Assembly (NCBI RefSeq): GCF_027580225.2
Contig: NC_073346.2
Location: 372,001 to 436,000, forward strand
Reading direction: 5' to 3'
Source of the DNA: Misgurnus anguillicaudatus
Taxonomy: Eukaryota; Chordata; Actinopteri; Cypriniformes; Cobitidae
DNA: 64,000 nt
Shown here: piece after piece, positions 57,219 through 64,000 of the stretch
Numbering within the stretch: the stretch's first letter is position 1
Layout of the letters: the number at the start of each line of letters is the position of its first letter
Program-made: the position numbers and the translations under genes
Notes under the pieces: generated by a model
What the model was told of the DNA's origin: nothing
The model's input: the letters and a program-made list of their open reading frames with translations, nothing else
Databases searched by the model: none

Positions 57219-57655
57219 AGTACATTACCATGTTTTTCACTTTAAAATAATGGCCAAGATTTTAAGATTTATGTCTTAAGTCCTGAGTAATTAATAATAA
57301 GTTACCGTGTTTTTCACTTTAAAATAATGGTCAAGATTTTAAGTAATTTCTTAAGATTTATGTCTTAAGTCCTGAGTTATTACTAATAAGTTACTGTGTT
57401 TTTCACTTTAAAATAATGGTCAAGATTTTAAGTAATTTCTTAAGATTTATGTTTTAAGTTCTGAGTAATTACTAATAAGTTACAGTGTTTTTCACTTTAA
57501 AATAATGGTCAAGATTTTAAGTAATTTCTTAAGATTTATGTCTTAAGTCCTGAGTTATTACTAATAAGTTACCGTGTTTTTCACTTTAAAATAATGGTCA
57601 AGATTTTAAGTAATTAATTAAGAACAGCGTGGTAATACTTGAATAATTACTAATG
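57219..57655 (+). repeat. About 89-bp tandem repeat, five units, related to the element's own terminus
   Basis: Units start with TTACC/TTACTGTG at about 57219 (short), 57302, 57391, 57480 and 57569. Each contains TTTTTCACTTTAAAATAATG then GTCAAGATTTTAAG. The core CACTTTAAAATAATGGTCAA equals the terminal sequence of the surrounding element. Confidence 0.85.
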
Positions 57656-57897
57656 GGTTACCATGATTTTCTTAATATTAAGTCAGTCTTCCAGACTTAT
57701 AAACATCAATAAGGAGGGATCTAACAGAGGTTGAAAACATGGAATCTGTATTTTGTGAGGTGAGTTAGTTAGAGATTAAGGGGTGTATTCCTTAGGTTGT
57801 TTATGGTTAAATCAATAAGATAGAAAACAGAATAAAAATGCTTAAAATTAAATGTATATGGTAATATAAGAATCGAATCCTAAAGAGTTACCATATT

Positions 57898-58641
57898 TGT
57901 CATGGGCTTGCCAGATCTTTTGTACTAGACTCAGGTTTGAGTGTATCTGGCAAGACCATGACAGTACTATGTTCTGTGTGGGAGCATGTGGAGGCATATA
58001 GTGTGTGGCTTCCACATGTTCCCAGTGTTTTGTGGCTGTCATGCTCTTGCCTGACCTTGGTTATTATCCAGGTTGGATGTTAGAGGGCACGTCCATGGCA
58101 GCATTGTGTTTACGTGGGAACACGTGTGTTTCACATCATGTCTGTGTGACACGTGTTCCCAGTGTTTTGTGGCTGTCATGGTCTTGCCTGACCTTGGTTA
58201 TTATCCAGGTTGGATGTTAGAGGGCAAGGCCATGGCAGCATTGTGTTTACGTGGGAACACGTGTGTTTCACATCATGTATGTGTGACACGTGTTCCCAGT
58301 GTCTTGTCACTTTCACCCTACTCCCTTATGTACTCGTGTCTTACGTGATTAATTATGTTCACCTGTTCCCCATTGATGTGCTGTCTATATAATGGCTTCG
58401 TGTTCTCTGTGTGGTGTGCGTGCGTTGTTTGGAAATCTCTGTTCATGTGTTTCATGTCAAGATCTGTTCCTGTTTTCCCGAGTTTAGTTCATCACAGTGT
58501 TTTGGTTTACTTTCTGTTTTACCCCCACGTGGGTGTTTCTGTTCTTATTTGTAAATAAATTCATAGTTATATTTTCGTACATCTTTGCGTTTGGGTTCAT
58601 CTCTCTTTGTTTTCACTTTTCGGTTATAACCGATCGTGACA
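57898..58641 (+). mobile_element. Solo LTR (Gypsy-like) inside the GGTAACAC element
   Basis: It begins TGTCATGGGCTTGCC and ends CGATCGTGACA, with TSD ATATT at 57893-57897 and 58642-58646. A TATA-like CTATATAATGG (58384) and AATAAA (58553) fit an LTR. It contains two and a half copies of a ~137-bp repeat. There is no internal region, so it formed by LTR-LTR recombination. Confidence 0.85.
58017..58302 (+). repeat. About 137-bp tandem repeat inside the solo LTR
   Basis: The unit includes CCCAGTGTTTTGTGGCTGTC, TTGCCTGACCTTGGTTATTA, GGTTGGATGTTAGAGGGCA and GGGAACACGTGTGTTTCACA. Copies start near 58020 and 58157, with a third partial at 58292. Copies differ at only a few sites. Confidence 0.85.
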
Positions 58642-59764
58642 ATATTTGACCCTTTCAGTGATGATAGGTAACATGAGTAATTCAAAGTAATTAAGTAAAC
58701 ATATTTTTTTTCAAATTGTATTATTTATAGTTATAGCAGTGGTTCTCAAACGGCCCCCAAATTTTATAACATTTTGTAAAGTACATTATCATAAATTCTG
58801 TGTAATTAAACCTCAGAAAAATAAGGCTACTAACCAACAGCACCAAATTGTAGAATTTAATATGTTTTGTGTAATAAAAAATAAATAGATTTTACAATTT
58901 TTTGGGGGGGGCACACCGAAAAAGTTTACAGGATCAGACTTTATTTATTGGTATGTGACTGTTGATATGTATTTAATTCATAGTTACTTGAAATAAGTCT
59001 TAGTTGATGTATTGTTCACCAGGATTTTTCAACATTGCAGTAGTTAATATGTAACTAGTTGTTACTTAACCCAAACATTAGTATGCTATACCTACTGATT
59101 AGTTAATCGCTCTTCTTTATTAGTTATCAGTAGTGATTTCAGTGTTAATGCAGCACTAATCATTTGTTCTGCATTAGTTCCTGTGTAACTAACTAATAAG
59201 TATTGACCATTATTTTAAAGTGTTACCCTTATCTAATCTACACCAGAGGTGGAAAAAGTAATAAAATATTGTAGCCTACTCAAGTAAAAGTAAAGTTACT
59301 TGTCTAAAAATCTACTCAAGTAAAAGTAAAAAGTAAGTCATTTTAACTTTACTCAGAGTAAAAGTTACTTTTTTTTACAGCGGGAAGAGGTGGAGGATTC
59401 TAGTATAGTTCAAAAACGACAAGGGAATATAAATCTTAAACTAGTTGTTTTTAATTGTAGGAACATCTTTACAATGAAAGTGCAATAACATAAAGTTAAT
59501 AAAATAAAAAGCTTTTTTAAAGTAAGAAACATGTATGGAATTGTTTAATGATTTTTACATGTGAGTTATGCACTTTTGGAGGTGGTCAGCAGCTTGTAAA
59601 TACAATCACTATAGTAATGTTGTAATTGATGTATTGCTGGTAACATACATTATTTTATTAAACTATTTAAATGAGCATATAATGAGATGAGTGCCATGTC
59701 TATATACATTTGACACGTTTATTATCTTCTTACTTCCCTGACCTGGGGACCTGATGACCTTTAT

Positions 59765-59766
<2 letters not shown>

Positions 59767-59822
<56 letters not shown>

Positions 59823-59830
59823 TTCTCTCT
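59767..59830. repeat. CT/AG microsatellite
   Basis: About 26 CT units plus a short interrupted tail within the hAT element. Confidence 0.95.
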
Positions 59831-60244
59831 CTAATGACCTGCGCATTTTCGAGGACGTTTTGAAGTTGTGTTTGACTTGACGCGAAGCTGCTAGACCTCG
59901 GAAGATAATGCGCATGGTATTAAAAAAAGCGTCGTGCAATTTCGTACTTAAGAGCATGAATCCTACCTTTCATAGAAATTAAACACTCGCTTCGCGTCAG
60001 TGGAAAGTGGTCGCTTAAATATGACCAGGGGTTTCTTTCATAAGATTTGAACTGAGGCGGGTCTGTATTAGCGCGCGCCTGTCTCGTCCGTCTCCATGGT
60101 TCTTTTTGCGCGTTCCCCCGAGCCCCGCCCATTTACATCCGTTGCGCGTCTTTATCACCTTGCTTTTTAAAAATTTTTTTTACTCAGTAACGGATATGAT
60201 TTAAAATGTAGTGAAGTACAATACTTTATACAAAACATACTTAA

Positions 60245-61068
60245 AGGGATAGTTCGGCCAAAAACGATACCAAACCCACGATCCACTCACCCCCAAGCCG
60301 TCCAAGTTGCATATGTCCATCGTTTTTCAGACAAACACATTTTCGGATATTTTAGAAAATATTTTAGATCTTTCTGTTGATTTAATGTAATGTTACGGGG
60401 TCCAGCAACAGTCCACGACCCTCAAGTCCAAAAAAAGTGCGCCCATCCTCCACAAACCAAATCCAAACGGCTCCAGGACGACAAACAAAGGTCTTCTGAG
60501 TGTAGTCCGTGCGGTGTTGTTGTAGAGGTATCCATATTTGGAATGTTGTTAACTTAATTGACTACCTTCCGGTTGCGCCGCCATCTTAGACTCAGGAGAG
60601 AGTATTAGCGTAGTGTACGCACTTTTCTTAGTGACGTATGACAAATTCGGAGGGCGGGGGACAGAGCAGCAGCAGAGAAACCGCTGTATGCTGCGTAAGC
60701 GCTCATCCTGAATGCAGATGACTCTAAAATGGCGGCGCTACCGGAAGGTAGTTAATTAAGCTAACAACATTTCAAACATGGATATTTCTACAACAACACC
60801 GCACGGATTACACGCAGAAGACCTTTGTTTATCATCCTGGAGCCGTTTGGATTTAATTTGTGAAGGATGGACGCACTTTTTTTGGACTTGAAGGTCGTGG
60901 ACTATTGCTGGACCCCGTAAGATTACATTTAATCAACAGAAAGATCTAAAATATTTTCTAAAATATCCGAAAATGTGTTTGTCTGAAAAACGATGGACAT
61001 ATGCAACTCGGACAGCTTGGGGGTGAGTAAATCATGGGTTTAATATCGTTTTTGGCCGAACTATCCTT
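60245..61068. mobile_element. TTAA-flanked foldback element nested in the hAT
   Basis: Flanked by TTAA at 60241-60244 and 61069-61072. Termini are AGGGATAGTTCGGCC and GGCCGAACTATCCTT. The two arms, each about 360 bp, are inverted copies (AAAAACGAT, TTGCATATGTCCATCGTTTT, CCGTGCGGTGTTGTTGTAGA) around a ~100-bp loop. No ORF. Confidence 0.88.
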
Positions 61069-61469
61069 TTAAGTAAAAGTAAAAGTACAGATTTTAAAAA
61101 CTACTCAAAAAAGTAAAAATACACAAAAAAACTACTCAATTACAGTAACGTGAGTAAATGTAATTTGTTACTTTCCACCTCTGATCTACACAGATGCAAC
61201 AGTTATTTTTGCAAATCATAAATTGTTACAATAAAAAATATAAGATAAGGGAAATCATTAAATCATAAATTGTTACAATAAAAATATTAACACATGAGAT
61301 AAGGGAAATCATTGTGGTGAGCATTGTGGTGATAGTTTTTATTTATTTTGTGTGGCAGTGTTAAACAATTATCATGCAAATAACGATAAAAATATTTTCA
61401 TAAGTTTGTTGTGTGGCTGTATTACGTTTATTTTATGTAAATAATAATTAAAATGTTTTCATAAGAATC

Positions 61470-62037
61470 CTTCATGTATGTGAACTTGATTTGTAAGTGT
61501 ACTTTGGGGTTGAACCTTGCTTGCGTTTCTTGTGTCTGATTTCAAAGCCCCCAAACCCTTTCAGCGGTGAGGGTGGACGCAGCGATGTCCTCCTGTGTGC
61601 CCGGCGTGCCCGATTTATGCTGGCAAGCTTGGGATCCCCCCGTCTCCTGACATCATTGTAGTGCTTGGAGCTGATGAGACAATTGCGGCTATTTCCTCTC
61701 ACGCCTGTTTAACCGACGCTGATTTGGGCGGGTTTCTCCCATCGCCATACAAAACAACTTCTCTGTCTTTGATTGCTCTTACAAGAACGTCGGTCTCCTC
61801 GGCTGTGAACCGCTCCTGGCGTGCGCCTGTCAAATCCGTCATAATAATAGCAACCCGCCATGGAACTTGCGCCCTTGCGTTTGAAGGGAATGTTGGATAG
61901 CGTTCTGATTGGTGTATTTGACCTATGAATAATGAACCTACTTCAGACCAACCCCTTATTGATTTGCGCCCGGCGCAAAACTTATTTCTCCCGCCGGGAA
62001 AATAGCAACAGCGCCCAAGATCCGCCCACAAAGTCAC
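61470..62037 (-). pseudogene. Myb/SANT-like ORF remnant of Harbinger copy 2
   Basis: Minus strand: RQERFTAEETDVLVRAIKD, REVVLYGDGRNPPKSASVKQ and A, then TGA in place of Trp, then EEIAAIVSS, later KHYNDVRRRGDPKLASINRA and RRA. This is the Harbinger-associated Myb/SANT-like DNA-binding protein. The TGA is shared with copy 1. Here about 80 bp around the second helix are also missing compared with copy 1 (no GFPIVA block). Confidence 0.75.
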
Positions 62038-62155
62038 TTGCGCTTTGTGCTTCGGACTTGCGTTTCAGATCGTTAAAATAGGGCCCTTGATGTTTCACAC
62101 TATGCATTCCTAAACCTTAGGTCAGGTGTCTCCTATAAATGGGACTCCTTACCTT

Positions 62156-62615
62156 TGTGTTGATATAACGATCACAAATCGAATCTAGTCTGTTTCAGAT
62201 GTGGGAATAACTCATGAAAACCGTCTAATAAAATACATCAAATGACAATTTTTGTCCACAAATGCCTATAATCCGTGAAACATAGATATATAGTCTGTTG
62301 TTTACATCAGATTTCACATGAACATTTTGTAATAGAATATAATGTACAATCTGAGGACTATTAACATCGTAACACTGTATTTGAGATTACACTTCAGGTT
62401 CTGGTAAGCTACTTGGTGGGTGTAGACTTGGGTAGTGGAGTGGTACGTGGGCGGGCAAAATTCAAAATGGAATGTTTCTAAGACACGTTTTGCTGAGAAA
62501 GGCCATATGTGAGGAGGCGTGAAAGTTCCTAAATAATCTGTGATTGACACCTAAGGAAACAAAGGCTAGCACAATGAGCCGCATAAAGAGCCTTGTAGGT
62601 AGAAATGTGAGAGGA
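62156..62615. other. Intronic sequence, nothing recognised
   Basis: No coding signal. It precedes a short palindrome at 62621. Confidence 0.4.
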
Positions 62616-62620
62616 AACTA

Positions 62621-62757
62621 CTTTCTCTGTAGTAAAACCATGATAAGGTATACTTGTGAATTTATAACAAAATATTTTAATAGAATGTAAATACACACAC
62701 ACATATATTTTCAATAGTATAGTATACCTTTTAAAAACCATGGTTTTACTACAGAAA
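62621..62757. mobile_element. Short palindromic MITE
   Basis: CTCTGTAGTAAAACCATG-AAGGTATACT at 62621-62653 is inverted at 62721-62757 (AGTATACCTT-CATGGTTTTACTACAG). The arms are about 35 bp and the loop about 65 bp. No clear duplication. Confidence 0.7.
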
Positions 62758-63280
62758 AAAGGCAGCCATGTTTTTGGCTACAAATACTTTAGTAAATCGT
62801 GGTAAATTTAGTAAGGGATGTAGTGTATTGAGTTGTTATTGAACTCTGTTAAAAGTACTGTTTGGCCTATTGTAAAAATGATCACAGTGTGAGAGTCTGG
62901 TTGGCCAGCCCATTATCTAAGAGAAACAAGTAACCATGGTACAATTTTACTTTTGAAAAAGTAAAGAACAACATTCTTTTTTGGGAGTGGAACCAAAAAA
63001 ACTAGACACTTTTTACATGATTTTAAATGATGTACAAATTATATCTTTTTGGTTTTGGTTTCTTTCCCTTGTTTTACTGCTTTTTACTTATTTCTACACA
63101 AAAATTGCCTTAGAAATGTCAGTGCATTCTTACAAAATAAGATGCAAATTACAACAAAACTTTCTTAAATAAGTAAACAAATCTGGATACAAATAAATGT
63201 ATATTATACAATAGGTCCTGAGAGCTAAACGCAAAAAAAGCACTGAAGTAATATGTTTGTGTTGGTATTTGGGAACTCAC
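62758..63280. other. Intron just downstream of a bbs9 exon
   Basis: AT-rich, no element ends or coding motif recognised. Confidence 0.45.
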
Positions 63281-63367
63281 GGGACATTTTGGAGGTGAGG
63301 ACAGTGACCTTGGAGCCAGTGATGAGCTGGAAGGCCAAAGCACTGCTGTCTGTATTCTCTGAGAAAT
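63281..63367 (-). CDS. bbs9: bbs9 exon (87 bp), upstream of the RYRIQSE exon
   Basis: The minus strand gives a pyrimidine-poor acceptor ending TTCTAG, then 87 open bases, then the donor GTGAGT. After two bases that complete a codon, the translation starts FSENTDSSALAFQ and ends with KVTVLTSKMS plus one base. That base joins AG of the next exon to make CAG (Q), giving SKMSQRYRIQSE, which fits the BBS9 continuation. The first half is poorly conserved in the family and was accepted because splice sites and phase agree. The exon sits in ordinary intronic sequence, about 470 bp from a long CA repeat. Confidence 0.82.
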
Positions 63368-63832
63368 CTAGAACCCAAAAAACAAGAGTATCATCTTACT
63401 GGTGCACTTATTAAAGTACTGTGGCAGTACCATCAAATGGTAATACAGAAGTACTGGATTATTATCTTGAGTTTATTTCATGAATATGCATACTCCAGTA
63501 TGTATGAATAGTAGAAAAACAAGGAAAAACATTATATTACAATGACTCCCAAGATCTTTTTAGTTTGTGTCATCTTTCATCAAGCACAAATCCTCATGTT
63601 TCTGTCTCACTACCTGTCTTTTCTCATTCTTATTCTCATGCACTGAGCTGCTGAGCAGCAGACCGGATGTCAGACAGAGATAGTCTCTTATCAGCACACA
63701 GGACGCCGGAGCACAAAGTATTGTTTCTTATCTAGTCAGACCTGACTTTTATCTCAGGAAAAAAAATTATCCTGTCTTCAGTGCAAGCTTAAATAGCAGC
63801 AACTCCAACAACCCAACCAACCAACCACCCAC

Positions 63833-63834
<2 letters not shown>
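63368..63834. other. Intron upstream of the first bbs9 exon in the window
   Basis: Contains the acceptor side (TTCTAG) at 63368-63373; otherwise unremarkable. Confidence 0.45.
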
Positions 63835-63883
<49 letters not shown>

Positions 63884-63960
63884 CACGCACACATGCGCGC
63901 GCGCCTGCACACACGTACACATGCACACACACACACACGCGTGCGCGCACAAACGCTCAC
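63835..63960. repeat. AC-rich microsatellite with ACGC and GCGC variants
   Basis: Perfect AC units to about 63876, then mixed ACGC, ATGC and GCGC text to 63960. It produces long spurious Cys-Val frames. Confidence 0.95.
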
Positions 63961-64000
63961 CAGTATCACAGAGTCAAGAAAACTGTGAATTACATTATGT

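Larger units (their letters stand above)
56063..59227. mobile_element. GGTAACAC-ended DNA element with 260-bp inverted termini
   Basis: Both ends read GGTAACACTTTAAAATAATG inward, and inverted similarity extends about 260 bp (for example AATGCAGAACAAATG, TAGTGCTGCATTAACACT, AAGAAGAGCGATTAACTAAT). The target duplication is CTTATCTA (56055-56062 and 59228-59235). The interior has 89-bp tandem repeats and a solo LTR. No transposase; superfamily unknown. Confidence 0.88.
59244..61183. mobile_element. hAT element, CAGAGGTGGAAAAAGTA left end, 8-bp duplication
   Basis: Ends CAGAGGTGGAAAAAGTA and TTACTTTCCACCTCTG. The TSD is ATCTACAC (59236-59243 and 61184-61191), perfect. The interior contains a CT microsatellite, GC-rich text and the TTAA foldback element at 60245-61068. 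No transposase is readable. Confidence 0.9.
55738..62086 (-). mobile_element. PIF/Harbinger-like element, copy 2, with two large insertions
   Basis: Ends GGGCCCTATCTTGCACCC and GTTAAAATAGGGCCC, flanked by TTG (55735-55737, 62087-62089). Its own sequence (about 1.25 kb) matches copy 1 (21797-23698) in reverse. Insertions at 56063-59227 and 59244-61183 sit side by side in the segment equal to CTTATCTAATCTACAC of copy 1. Confidence 0.88.
55605..62155 (+). mobile_element. Outermost MITE of the 55.6-62.1 kb nest
   Basis: Text before 55737 (GTCTTTTCACACTGGAAATA, GTTAACCCTGGGTTATTC) continues after 62087 as TTGATGTTTCACACTATGCA and CTTAGGTCAGGTGTCTCCT, which belong to one fish MITE family as I remember it. 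The PIF/Harbinger element interrupts it with a TTG duplication. Outer limits are approximate. Confidence 0.6.

Noticed and set aside
58005..58348. Repeated CSQCFVAVMVLPDLGYYPGW open frames
   Set aside because: They come from the 137-bp tandem repeat inside a solo LTR. No start context, homology or constant frame supports coding.
63778..63969. Cys/Val/Arg-rich open frame
   Set aside because: Created by the AC microsatellite and its variants.
63961..64000. Possible further bbs9 exon ending ACTG|GTGAGC
   Set aside because: The donor-like sequence is good, but the phase needed by the next exon gives stops (TAA, TGA) in the 40 bases available.

Overview
The window is nuclear DNA from a teleost fish, most likely a cyprinid. 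Evidence: vertebrate coding exons with GT-AG introns, long dinucleotide microsatellites, fish-type L2/CR1 LINEs, DIRS (tyrosine-recombinase) and BEL/Pao retroelements, PIF/Harbinger elements with the GGGCCCTAT terminus, and TTAA-flanked MITEs. The species cannot be read from the sequence.

Host gene. I recognise one host gene, bbs9 (PTHB1, a core BBSome subunit of primary cilia), on the minus strand. Four consecutive C-terminal exons lie at 63281-63367, 53389-53561, 53095-53247 and 20797-20979, separated by introns of about 9.7 kb, 141 bp and 32.1 kb. The gene appears to run off both ends, so everything else here is intronic. The acceptor of the last exon is not canonical when read in frame.

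Layout. 0.2-9.1 kb: LINE fragment, 33-bp repeat, a hAT-like element with 74-bp tandem units, TTAA MITE, a palindromic MITE nested in a hAT-like element, and two decayed exons of a zinc-finger gene. 9.2-17.2 kb: a decayed BEL/Pao element interrupted by a deleted Gypsy element and a LINE tail, then a second Gypsy fragment interrupted by a LINE. 17.2-25.6 kb: MITEs, bbs9 exon, and a PIF/Harbinger relative carrying a nested hAT. 25.8-30.1 kb: a nearly full-length two-ORF jockey/CR1-like LINE on the minus strand. 30.9-36.8 kb: a 5'-inverted L2-like LINE with hAT insertions in its 3' UTR. 36.8-48.95 kb: a DIRS gag gene (minus) split by a LINE that itself contains a 2.2-kb TTAA element and a 5.5-kb DIRS element. 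49-55.6 kb: two bbs9 exons, LINE debris, MITEs. 55.6-62.1 kb: a deep nest of DNA elements and a solo LTR. 62.1-64 kb: MITE, bbs9 exon, CA repeat.

I found no new gene system. The value of the window is as a layered transposon record in which reading frames, target-site duplications and paralogous empty sites fix the order of events. None of the mobile elements has an intact protein set; the 25.8-30.1 kb LINE is closest, with two frameshifts in ORF2.
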